NCBI GenBank assembly: GCA_036375215.1
Contig: DASUSH010000114.1
Span: 1-14,978, forward strand
Source: DASUSH01 sp036375215
Lineage (GTDB): Bacteria; Actinomycetota; Thermoleophilia; Solirubrobacterales; 70-9
Reading direction: 5' to 3'
DNA: 14,978 bases
Each line of letters starts with the position of its first letter. The stretch's first letter is position 1. Position numbers and translations under genes: made by a program. Of the stretch, positions 6,998 to 13,650 are shown in pieces. The notes beneath the pieces are model-generated. The model ran no database searches and was not told where the DNA came from. It saw nothing but the letters and a program-made list of their open reading frames with translations.

Positions 6998-7092
6998 TGC
7001 GACCGCGGGGCAAGATCAGGGTGCGGTCCCTGACGACAAAACGCGCGCCGCCGCGAAGGTGCGCCGTCTGCGAGTTCGTCGTCCCCTGGTCG

Positions 7093-7114
7093 AGCGGGCC
7101 GGGCCCGGCCCGCT
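7093..7114 (-). terminator. 22-bp perfect GC palindrome after the aminotransferase gene
   Basis: The 22 bases 7093-7114 (AGCGGGCCGGG followed by its exact reverse complement) are all G/C apart from the end bases. They overlap the stop codon of the aminotransferase (7113-7115). The RNA would form a very stable hairpin just before the acyl-CoA dehydrogenase promoter. There is no T-tract, so a factor-assisted or T-less intrinsic terminator is inferred. Confidence 0.5.
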
Positions 7115-7904
7115 ACCGCTCGAGCTCGGAGGCAAGCACGCGGGCGAAGGCGTCGCGGGCCTCGAGCGTGCGCGGGCCCGGGGCCACGGGCAGGTCGCGG
7201 CCGTCGATGCTCGAGATCGCCTGGACCTCGCGGGTGGTGGAGGCGAGGAAGGCCTCGTGCGCGCCCCGCAGCTCGTCGAGGCCCCAATCGCCCACCTCGA
7301 CGTGGAGCTCGCGGACGAGCCGGTCGCGGGTGATCGACTCGAGGATGCCGGTGTCGAGGGCGGGGGTCCGCAGGCCGCCCTCGGCCGAGACCCAGAAGAC
7401 CGAGGATGTGGGGGCCTCGAGGACGACGCCGTCGGGGCGGACGAGGACGGCCTCCTCGGCGCCCCTCGTGGCGGCGATCCGGGTCGACTGCATGTTGGCG
7501 GCGTAGGAGATCGACTTCACTCCGGTCAGGACCACGCTCGGCGCGTAGGTGACGGTCGCGACCGCGATCGTCTCGGACCACTCCGGCAGGGTCTCGCAGA
7601 GCAGGAGGCGCTTGCCGCCGCGGGTGGCGACGATCCGCAGGGCGCCGTCGCGGGCGCCGAACTCGCCGAGCAGGTCGACGATCTCGTGCTCGAGCGCGCC
7701 CCGGTCGACCGGCAGATCGATCGCCGCGGCCGAGCGCTCGATCCGGTCGAGGTGATCGCGGAGCGCGTACGGGCGACCCTCGTAGAGCCGGATCACCTCG
7801 AAGACGCCGTCGCCGCGCAGGAGCCCGTCGTCCGTCGCCGGGATCATCGCGCCGTCCGCCGGCCCGATCGCGCCGTCGATGCTCGCCAGAACCGCCGCGG
7901 CCAT
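7113..7904 (-). CDS. Class IV (PLP) aminotransferase or aminodeoxychorismate lyase-like
   Basis: The 263-residue fold-type-IV PLP enzyme is of the branched-chain aminotransferase/D-amino-acid transaminase/PabC group. Features are DDGLLRGDGVFEVIRLYEG (25-43), the substrate-side N-domain signature; GVKSISYAANM with Lys130 as the likely PLP Schiff base; and VLEAPTSSVFWV with Glu163, which contacts the PLP ring nitrogen in this family. The shortish length favours PabC or D-amino-acid transaminase-like roles over IlvE, but sequence alone does not decide. It starts with ATG 8 bases after a TAGCCT box. It is divergent from the haemolysin-repeat gene and separated from the downstream operon by a perfect palindrome, so it is probably monocistronic. 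Confidence 0.85.
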   Translation of the reverse strand: MAAAVLASIDGAIGPADGAMIPATDDGLLRGDGVFEVIRLYEGRPYALRDHLDRIERSAAAIDLPVDRGALEHEIVDLLGEFGARDGALRIVATRGGKRLLLCETLPEWSETIAVATVTYAPSVVLTGVKSISYAANMQSTRIAATRGAEEAVLVRPDGVVLEAPTSSVFWVSAEGGLRTPALDTGILESITRDRLVRELHVEVGDWGLDELRGAHEAFLASTTREVQAISSIDGRDLPVAPGPRTLEARDAFARVLASELER

Positions 7905-7912
7905 GTCCGGCG

Positions 7913-7922
7913 AGGCTATCGG
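7913..7922. promoter_or_regulatory. Overlapping divergent -10 boxes
   Basis: On the minus strand TAGCCT (complement 7913-7918) lies 8 bases before the aminotransferase ATG. On the plus strand TATCGG (7917-7922) overlaps it by two bases and could start a transcript near 7928-7930 for the secreted repeat protein. A bidirectional promoter is inferred; no -35 is clear. A similar TATCGGT occurs before the gene at 12822. Confidence 0.35.
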
Positions 7923-7927
7923 TTGTC

Positions 7928-8032
7928 ACGTTTGCGGCGATCGCACCGGGGTAGCGGCTCAAAGCCGGGTTGCCGAGGGGGGACCTCCGCGCCGGCATTC
8001 GGAGGCAGGCAACTCGATATAGGAGGCATTTG
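7928..8032 (+). promoter_or_regulatory. Structured 5' leader, candidate cis-regulatory RNA
   Basis: Between the inferred transcription start and ATG 8033 lie three pairings. (a) CGGCT (7955-7959) with AGCCG (7963-7967), a 3-base loop. (b) CGGGTTGCC (7966-7974) with GGCAACTCG (8008-8016), nine pairs with one G-U. (c) Nested in (b), CCTCCG (7984-7989) with CGGAGG (8000-8005). Stems (a) and (b) share two bases. The CCTCC of (c) could instead pair with the GGAGG of the Shine-Dalgarno (8022-8026). This looks like a switchable leader. I could not match it to a known riboswitch class: it lacks the conserved blocks of the c-di-GMP-I aptamer despite a loosely similar GGGTAGCGG/GGGTTGCCG stretch. No fold was computed. 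Confidence 0.4.
8021..8026 (+). promoter_or_regulatory. Perfect Shine-Dalgarno AGGAGG fixing the start at 8033
   Basis: AGGAGG ends 6 bases before ATG 8033. This rules out the longer in-frame start at TTG 7970, which would also place the structured leader inside coding sequence. Confidence 0.8.
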
Positions 8033-9163
8033 ATGGACTCTCCGTGGACGCATCGATGTGGAGGGCTCGCCGCCACGATCCTGTGCAGCGCCCTGGTCGG
8101 CACGCTCGGGGTGACCGGCGCCGGCGCCGACGTCAACCCGGCGGGCGGATCGAACTTCGACACGGGCGACGACGGCTGGCAGGTCCAAGCCGCGCAGTGC
8201 TCGTTCGCCGACGCGGATGGCGGCGGGCTGTGCAGCGCTTCGGGCGAGAGGATCGCGGACGGTGGGAACCCCGGGGGCGCGCTGCGGGCTCGCACGGAGG
8301 TGCTCGCCAACACGGGTGGCCTCTTCACGTCGGAGCACGTTCTCCGCTCGCCCAGCTTCACGCTCGAGAATCCGTTCGACGCCGTCTTCAGCTACGACCG
8401 GCGACTGGCCCAGAGCGCGCTGCTCTCGATCGGCGTCAGGTCGGATGTGAGCGTCGTTCTCGTCGACGACGCCAGCGGCGCCGAGAGGCTCCTGACGGAG
8501 GACCCCCTGGGCAATGACGACCGCGAGTTCGAGAATCGCCTGGTCGGCGTGCCGGCCGGCGTCCTCGCCGCCAATGGCACCTATCACCTCGAGCTACGCG
8601 TCTCGACCGGCAACGATTCCTCGCAGGAGGAGGTCTTCGGGACGACGGATGTCCTCTTCGACAACCTCCGGTTGGTCAGCAGCGAGCGAGGCGGGGGCTC
8701 GGCGAACGGCCCCGGCGGCTCGGGTGGCGACGGAACCGCCCCCGGCGGATCCGTGACCCTGCTGCGCAAGTGCACGATCGTCGGTACCGAAGGTGACGAT
8801 CGCATCGTCGGGACCAAGCGCACCGACATCGTCTGCGCCCTCGGCGGCGACGACGTGGTGAAGACGAAGGGCGGCCCCGACGTGATCGACGCCGCCAACG
8901 GAAACGACACCGCGCGCGGCGGCAAGAAGGCCGACCTCCTGCTCGGTCTGAAGGGCAAGGACCGCTTGATCGGCTCGAAGGGAGCCGACCGGCTCCTCGG
9001 CGGAAAGGACCGAGACGTCCTCAAGGCCGGCGCCGACAACGACAACATCTCCGCCCGCGACGGCGAGCGCGATCTCGTCGACGGCGGGCCCGGCAAGCGC
9101 AACCGCGCCCGCACCGACGGGAAGGACAAGGTCAAGCGCGTTCAGCGCCTGCTGGGCGGCTGA
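8033..9163 (+). CDS. Secreted protein with C-terminal haemolysin-type (RTX-like) repeats
   Basis: The 376-residue product has a signal peptide (about 1-33, ending VTGAGADV). A domain of about residues 35-225 alternates polar and hydrophobic strands (SFTLENPFDAVFSYDRR, then TDVLFDNLRLVS), like a beta-sandwich. A Gly-rich linker covers about 226-245. The C-terminus (about 250-360) has degenerate GGxGxDxLx nonapeptides, starting with the pattern CTIVGTEGDDRIVGTKRTDI; its two Cys residues could bond. In canonical repeats Asp/Asn bind calcium between turns of a beta-roll. Here many turns are rich in Lys/Arg (GKDRLIGSKGADRLLGGKDR), so calcium binding by all turns is doubtful. The protein is probably extracellular or cell-surface; the role is unknown. 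The leader is highly structured and a strong hairpin follows the stop. Confidence 0.82.
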   Translation: MDSPWTHRCGGLAATILCSALVGTLGVTGAGADVNPAGGSNFDTGDDGWQVQAAQCSFADADGGGLCSASGERIADGGNPGGALRARTEVLANTGGLFTSEHVLRSPSFTLENPFDAVFSYDRRLAQSALLSIGVRSDVSVVLVDDASGAERLLTEDPLGNDDREFENRLVGVPAGVLAANGTYHLELRVSTGNDSSQEEVFGTTDVLFDNLRLVSSERGGGSANGPGGSGGDGTAPGGSVTLLRKCTIVGTEGDDRIVGTKRTDIVCALGGDDVVKTKGGPDVIDAANGNDTARGGKKADLLLGLKGKDRLIGSKGADRLLGGKDRDVLKAGADNDNISARDGERDLVDGGPGKRNRARTDGKDKVKRVQRLLGG

Positions 9164-9190
9164 TTCGCGCTCCCGGAGGGCTCGCCGGGG

Positions 9191-9224
9191 CGGCCCGGCC
9201 CGCGACGCACAGCGGGTCGGGTCG
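9191..9224 (+). terminator. 13-bp hairpin terminator of the repeat-protein gene
   Basis: CGGCCCGGCCCGC (9191-9203) pairs with GCGGGTCGGGTCG (9212-9224) through 13 pairs including two G-U, around an 8-base loop. A short CTTCCCGTC tail follows. The G-U pairs form only in plus-strand RNA; in minus-strand RNA they become A-C mismatches. It is thus oriented for the gene ending at 9163 and lies just before the convergent thiolase stop. Confidence 0.6.
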
Positions 9225-9231
9225 CTTCCCG

Positions 9232-10443
<1,212 letters not shown>

Positions 10444-10450
10444 ACGCGTT

Positions 10451-10456
10451 TATCCT
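10451..10456 (+). promoter_or_regulatory. -10 box (TATCCT) of a probable leaderless promoter
   Basis: TATCCT ends 6 bases before ATG 10463, which has no Shine-Dalgarno on this strand. It lies in the 19-base gap between divergent starts and overlaps the ribosome site of the thiolase gene on the other strand. Confidence 0.5.
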
Positions 10457-10462
10457 CGCAGG

Positions 10463-10750
10463 ATGGAGTTCATGCTCGTCTCGCTGGGCTTCATCGGGTT
10501 CATCGTCCTGATCCTGGTGCTCCTCGCCCGCGCCTACCCGGGCAGCGGCGCCGATCTCGTGGACTGGAAGCCCACCCGCTCCTACGAGACCGAGGCGCAG
10601 CTCGAGGTCGACGACGTCGCGCAGATGCTCGAGGCGCAGAACCAGTACCGCCGGCGGCGCGGCGCCGCGGAGATCACGCCCGACGACGCCGAGGAGATGG
10701 CGCGCGAGGACGAGAAGCTCCGGCGCGAGCGCCAGTGGCCCGAGCGCTGA
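10463..10750 (+). CDS. Small single-pass membrane protein of unknown function
   Basis: The 95-residue protein has one N-terminal membrane segment (about residues 4-23, VSLGFIGFIVLILVLLARAY). It is followed by a charged cytoplasm-like region with a predicted helix (ETEAQLEVDDVAQMLEAQNQ) and a basic/acidic tail ending RRERQWPER. I do not recognise a named family. The amphipathic, charge-rich helix could mediate assembly. The start is chosen because of the leaderless -10 spacing and the membrane segment. It overlaps the next gene by 16 bases, suggesting a two-gene unit. Confidence 0.7.
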   Translation: MEFMLVSLGFIGFIVLILVLLARAYPGSGADLVDWKPTRSYETEAQLEVDDVAQMLEAQNQYRRRRGAAEITPDDAEEMAREDEKLRRERQWPER

Positions 10751-11223
10751 TCGTCGGCTGCGGCTGCCGTGGCCGCGAGCTCGGGCGGCTGCTCGCCGGC
10801 GGCGGCTGGGCGGTGCGCGGGACGACGCGGGACCCCGAGCGGGCCGCCGGGATCGAGGCCGCCGGGATCGAGGCCGCGGTCGCCGACCCCGACCGTGTCG
10901 GCACCGTCCTCGACCACGTCGCGGACGTCGCGATCGTCTGCTGGCTGCTCGGCTCCGCCCGCGGCGAGCCCGGGGCCGTCGCGGCGCTCCACGGGCCGCG
11001 CCTCGAGCGGCTGCTCGAGGAGCTCGTCGACACGCCCGTCCGCGGCGTCGCCTACGAGGCGGCGGGGACCGTCGAGGCGGGCTCGCTCGAGGCGGGGGAG
11101 AAGGCGCTCGCCGCGGCCCGCGAGCGCTGGCGGATCCCTTACGCGCTGATCCGGGCCGAGCCCGGAGATCCCGACGCCTGGGCCCGCGACGCCGAGGCCG
11201 CGGTGGCCGGCCTGGTCGGCTGA
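10735..11223 (+). CDS. Short Rossmann-type NAD(P)-binding protein
   Basis: GTG 10735 gives 162 residues starting MARALIVGCGCRGRELGRLL, with a GxGxxG dinucleotide motif (Gly8, Gly10, Gly13). A TTRDPERA stretch after strand 2 and VADVAIVCWLLGS for strand 4 follow. This resembles the N-terminal part of atypical short-chain dehydrogenase/epimerase-like proteins, but I see no YxxxK catalytic pair, so it may bind a nucleotide without being a dehydrogenase. It overlaps the membrane-protein gene by 16 bases and ends 7 bases before the convergent gene. It contains an exact in-frame 15-bp duplication (AAGIE twice). An open frame extends far upstream antisense to the thiolase, but that is not coding. 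Start confidence is moderate because the ribosome site is weak. Confidence 0.65.
   Translation: MARALIVGCGCRGRELGRLLAGGGWAVRGTTRDPERAAGIEAAGIEAAVADPDRVGTVLDHVADVAIVCWLLGSARGEPGAVAALHGPRLERLLEELVDTPVRGVAYEAAGTVEAGSLEAGEKALAAARERWRIPYALIRAEPGDPDAWARDAEAAVAGLVG
10843..10872 (+). repeat. Exact 15-bp tandem duplication inside the Rossmann-type gene
   Basis: GCCGCCGGGATCGAG occurs twice in a row (10843-10857 and 10858-10872), followed by a partial third copy (GCCGC). It adds the in-frame peptide AAGIE, just after strand 2 of the fold. Confidence 0.85.
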
Positions 11224-11230
11224 GCGCCGG

Positions 11231-11830
11231 CTACTGGAGCGGCTTCGGCGGCGTCTGCGGCGCTTCGGCCTGCGACCAGGGGGCGACGTCGGGGTTCTCC
11301 GACGGCGGCTGGTCGAGCTCCTTGGCGAGGAAGTAGAAGCCGACGGTGAGGGCGGCGACGATCGCGATGAAGGCGGCGAAGGTGCCGAACACCCGGGTGC
11401 GGGTCGGACCGTAGGTGTGGCCGACCACCTCGCGGCGCTTGTCCTTGCCCATCGCGTCGGTGTCGGAGATCTTGTCGAAGTCGAGCCGCTCCTCGGGCGG
11501 CTTGCGGTCGATCACGGTGTTCGGGCCGATCGAGGGGGCGGCGGTCATGCCGGCCTCGCCTCCGCTCCGCTCGCTGTCGCCGTTGCTCCCCGAATCGCCG
11601 CCGGACTCGCCGCCGGACTCGCCGCTGGACTCGCTCCCGGACTCGTCGCCGGGATCGTCCGGGCCGGCATCGGCCTCGGGCGCGTCGCCGGCCCCGGCCT
11701 CGTCATCCGCGCGGGCCTCGGTCACCCCCGGATCGTCGGCGGTCTGGTCGGGCGACTCGGCCTCGCGCGTCTCGCCGGCGGCGGTCTCCTCATCCCCCGG
11801 CTCGTCAGAGAACGGATTCTTCATCCGCAT
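11231..11830 (-). CDS. Acidic, disordered single-pass membrane protein
   Basis: The 199-residue protein has no recognised domain. Residues 1-95 are highly acidic and low-complexity, with Ser/Gly/Glu repeats (SGESGGESGGDSG). A middle segment (about 98-145) looks more conserved-like: GPNTVIDRKPPEERLDFDKI, then MGKDKRREVVGHTYGPTRTR. One membrane helix follows (about 148-168, VFGTFAAFIAIVAALTVGFYFL), then a Pro-rich tail (PPSENPDVAPW to PKPLQ). The basic patch before the helix predicts the acidic N-terminus in the cytoplasm and the tail outside. ATG 11830 is preferred over ATG 11824 because a TAGGCT box sits exactly 6 bases upstream. It is divergent from the rhodanese gene. The real function is unknown. 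Confidence 0.75.
   Translation of the reverse strand: MRMKNPFSDEPGDEETAAGETREAESPDQTADDPGVTEARADDEAGAGDAPEADAGPDDPGDESGSESSGESGGESGGDSGSNGDSERSGGEAGMTAAPSIGPNTVIDRKPPEERLDFDKISDTDAMGKDKRREVVGHTYGPTRTRVFGTFAAFIAIVAALTVGFYFLAKELDQPPSENPDVAPWSQAEAPQTPPKPLQ
11595..11654 (-). repeat. 12-bp minisatellite encoding ESGG-type repeats
   Basis: A 12-base unit (plus strand TCGCCGCCGGAC) is repeated five times from 11595: two perfect copies, one with a single change, then two more diverged. Because 12 is a multiple of three, copy-number change would lengthen or shorten the Ser/Glu/Gly tract of the membrane protein without a frameshift. Confidence 0.75.
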
Positions 11831-11836
11831 GGTCCG

Positions 11837-11842
11837 AGCCTA
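11837..11842 (-). promoter_or_regulatory. -10 box (TAGGCT) of a probable leaderless promoter
   Basis: On the minus strand TAGGCT (complement AGCCTA) ends 6 bases before ATG 11830, with no Shine-Dalgarno in between. This decides the start at 11830. Confidence 0.5.
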
Positions 11843-11893
11843 CCTGGGGCGTCCGCGGATCGCCACCGACAACCGTCGCGGCGAGAAAACAGG

Positions 11894-11926
11894 TATATTC
11901 GGATCAAGATTTGAACTATTAGGAGG
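11894..11926 (+). promoter_or_regulatory. AT-rich promoter region and strong Shine-Dalgarno of the rhodanese gene
   Basis: TATATT (11894-11899) is a near-consensus -10 in an unusually AT-rich stretch (about 11885-11920). AGGAGG (11921-11926) ends 9 bases before ATG 11936. The leader would be about 30 bases. This is the most canonical promoter and ribosome-site pair in the window and suggests strong expression. A -35 is not clear. Confidence 0.6.
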
Positions 11927-11935
11927 CTCGACCGA

Positions 11936-12781
11936 ATGAGCGACTACGCAAACGATGTCCTCGTCTCGACCGACTGGGTCGCCGACCACCTCGACGACGA
12001 CTCGATCCGTGTCGTCGAGGTCGACGAGAACCCCAAGCTCTACGAGGAGGCCCACATCCCGGGCGCGATCGGCTTCGACTGGAAGGCCGACCTCCAGGAC
12101 CAGGTGAGGCGCGACTTCCTCGGCCCGAAGGAGTTCGGCGAGCTGATGGGATCGCGCGGGATCTCCAACGACCACACAGTCGTCCTCTACGGGGACCGCA
12201 ACAACTGGTTCGCCGCGTACACCTACTGGTACTTCCGCTACTACGGGCATGACGACGTCAAGCTGATGAACGGCCCGCGCGAGAAGTGGATCGAGGAGGG
12301 CAAGGAGACCACCACCGACGTCCCAGACCACGGGTCCGCGACGTTCGAGGCGAAGGACGGCGACGACTCGATCCGCGCCCTGCGCCAGGAGGTCCTCGAC
12401 GAGCTCGACTCGGAGACGCGCCTGGTCGACGTCCGCAGCCCGCAGGAGTTCTCGGGCGAGCTGATCGCGAGGGCCGGCTACGAGCAGGAGGGCGCGCAGC
12501 GCTCCGGCCACATCCCGGGTGCCGCCTCGGTGCCGTGGGCGCAGGCCGTGAACGAGGACGGCACCTTCAGGTCCGCGGACGAGCTCCGCGAGCTCTACAC
12601 GGGCAAGGGCGTGATCGCGGAGGGCAAGCCGATCATCGCCTACTGCCGGATCGGCGAGCGCTCGGCGCACACCTGGTTCGTCCTCTCCGAGCTCCTCGGC
12701 GAGGAGGGCGTGCGGAACTACGACGGTTCGTGGACCGAGTGGGGCAACCTCGTCGACGTGCCGATCGAAAAGGACGTCTGA
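11936..12781 (+). CDS. Thiosulfate/3-mercaptopyruvate sulfurtransferase (two-domain rhodanese)
   Basis: The 281-residue protein has two rhodanese domains. The N-terminal one (about 8-125) carries VEVDENPKLYEEAHIPGAI and an inactive active-site loop YGDRNNW with Asp87 in the Cys position. The C-terminal one (about 145-278) has LVDVRSPQEFSGE, GHIPGAASVPW and the active loop AYCRIGERSAHTW with Cys237, which forms the persulfide. It moves sulfur from thiosulfate or mercaptopyruvate to cyanide, thiols or acceptor proteins. The CRIGERS loop is the one I associate with actinobacterial CysA/SseA-type thiosulfate sulfurtransferases. It has no signal peptide and is cytoplasmic. The promoter and ribosome site are strong, so high expression is inferred. 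Confidence 0.94.
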   Translation: MSDYANDVLVSTDWVADHLDDDSIRVVEVDENPKLYEEAHIPGAIGFDWKADLQDQVRRDFLGPKEFGELMGSRGISNDHTVVLYGDRNNWFAAYTYWYFRYYGHDDVKLMNGPREKWIEEGKETTTDVPDHGSATFEAKDGDDSIRALRQEVLDELDSETRLVDVRSPQEFSGELIARAGYEQEGAQRSGHIPGAASVPWAQAVNEDGTFRSADELRELYTGKGVIAEGKPIIAYCRIGERSAHTWFVLSELLGEEGVRNYDGSWTEWGNLVDVPIEKDV

Positions 12782-12800
12782 GGGGTCTGAGCCGGGCCCC
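12782..12800 (+). terminator. Short GC hairpin right after the rhodanese stop
   Basis: GGGGTC (12782-12787) pairs with GGCCCC (12795-12800), six pairs including one G-U, around a 7-base loop, followed by TTGCGG. It starts at the base after the stop codon and is a modest terminator candidate. Confidence 0.35.
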
Positions 12801-12821
12801 TTGCGGGTATCGGTGGCCGCG

Positions 12822-13604
12822 ATGAAGCGGCTGCTCGCGACCGCGTTCGCGCTGCTCGTCCTGATCGTCCCGGCGACGGCCCCGGCCGCGGCGCCGGGCG
12901 AGTACCCGTGGGCCAAGCGCCTCGAGATCGCGAAGCGCTTCGCGGCGTCGCGGACCGGCAAGGTCTCGATCGGGATCGTCGACCAGGACAGGCACTTCCA
13001 CGGCTACGGCTCGAACCGCCGGTACAACTCGGCGAGCGTGGTGAAGGTGATGCTGATGGTCGCCTACCTGCGCCACGGAAACCAGAACCACCAGCCGCTG
13101 ACGCCGGGCGACAAGGCCCTGCTCGGGCCGATGATCACGCGCTCCGACAACGCGGCCGCGACCAGGGTCCGCGACATCGTCGGCAACGAGGGGCTGGTGC
13201 GGCTCGCCAACGAGGCGGGCATGACTCGATTCGCCCCCAACGTCGTCTGGGGCCTTAGCCAGATCACCGCCCGCGACCAGGCGAACTGGGCGTTCGAGAT
13301 CGAGCGCTACATCCCGAAGCGCCACCGCGAGTACGCGATGAACCTGCTGGCCAGGATCATCCCGCGCCAGAGCTGGGGGATCCCGCCGGCGACGCCGCAG
13401 GGCTACACGATCCATTTCAAGGGAGGCTGGGCGCCGAGCGGCAATCCGGGGTGGACGGTGAACCAGGTCGCGCAGCTCGACTCGAGTGGCGGCGGCGATC
13501 GCTTCTCGCTCGCGATCCTGACCCGCGGGAGCCCCTCGAAGGACTACGGCATCGCGACGATTCGCGGCGTCGCCCAGAAGCTGATGAAGAAGCTCCCCGG
13601 CTAG
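12822..13604 (+). CDS. Secreted serine beta-lactamase-like protein
   Basis: ATG 12822 gives 260 residues with a signal peptide (about 1-25, KRLLATAFALLVLIV core, ending PAAAPG). Penicillin-recognising fold motifs are present in order: SVVK (Ser72, Lys75), SDN (108-110) and KGGW (200-203, in place of KTG). TARDQANW (149-156) matches the TPRDMA region of class A enzymes. The spacing from SDN to that region is only about 38 residues against about 85 in class A beta-lactamases, so the omega loop with the deacylating Glu166 is missing. It may therefore acylate slowly or serve as a cell-wall-interacting serine hydrolase rather than a resistance enzyme. An earlier in-frame TTG (12801) is rejected because it would prefix the signal peptide. 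A TATCGGT box lies 7 bases upstream of the start. Confidence 0.82.
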   Translation: MKRLLATAFALLVLIVPATAPAAAPGEYPWAKRLEIAKRFAASRTGKVSIGIVDQDRHFHGYGSNRRYNSASVVKVMLMVAYLRHGNQNHQPLTPGDKALLGPMITRSDNAAATRVRDIVGNEGLVRLANEAGMTRFAPNVVWGLSQITARDQANWAFEIERYIPKRHREYAMNLLARIIPRQSWGIPPATPQGYTIHFKGGWAPSGNPGWTVNQVAQLDSSGGGDRFSLAILTRGSPSKDYGIATIRGVAQKLMKKLPG

Positions 13605-13615
13605 GGGCCTGGTGG

Positions 13616-13634
13616 CGCGGGCGCGCGGCCCGCG
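13616..13634 (+). terminator. GC hairpin between the serine hydrolase and DUF5995-like genes
   Basis: CGCGGGC (13616-13622) and GCCCGCG (13628-13634) are exact inverted arms around a 5-base loop, 12 bases after the stop. There is no T-tract. A promoter box for the next gene follows at once. Confidence 0.45.
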
Positions 13635-13637
13635 ACC

Positions 13638-13643
13638 TACCAT
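13638..13643 (+). promoter_or_regulatory. -10 box (TACCAT) of a probable leaderless promoter
   Basis: TACCAT fits TANNNT and ends 7 bases before ATG 13651. GAAGGG lies between but sits directly against the ATG, too close for a ribosome site. Confidence 0.45.
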
Positions 13644-13650
13644 CGAAGGG

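Noticed and set aside
5301..7013. A very long minus-strand frame upstream of and continuous with the hydroxyacyl-CoA dehydrogenase
   Set aside because: It is an Arg-rich shadow of the acyl-CoA dehydrogenase and cupin genes, caused by high GC. The dehydrogenase starts at GTG 5300 directly with its Rossmann motif.
5507..7033. A 508-codon plus-strand frame antisense to the acyl-CoA dehydrogenase
   Set aside because: It has no domain or ribosome site and a composition typical of antisense GC shadows.
7941..8016. Assignment of the structured leader to the c-di-GMP-I riboswitch
   Set aside because: A GGGTAGCGG/GGGTTGCCG stretch loosely recalls its 3' part, but the conserved core blocks and the two-parallel-hairpin layout are absent.
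11415..11939. Plus-strand frames antisense to the acidic membrane protein
   Set aside because: Low-complexity Ser/Pro/Gly translation mirrors the 12-bp repeat on the other strand. It has no start signal and runs into the rhodanese promoter.
11840..12961. Long minus-strand frame across the rhodanese gene
   Set aside because: It is antisense to a certain rhodanese and has no recognisable motif.
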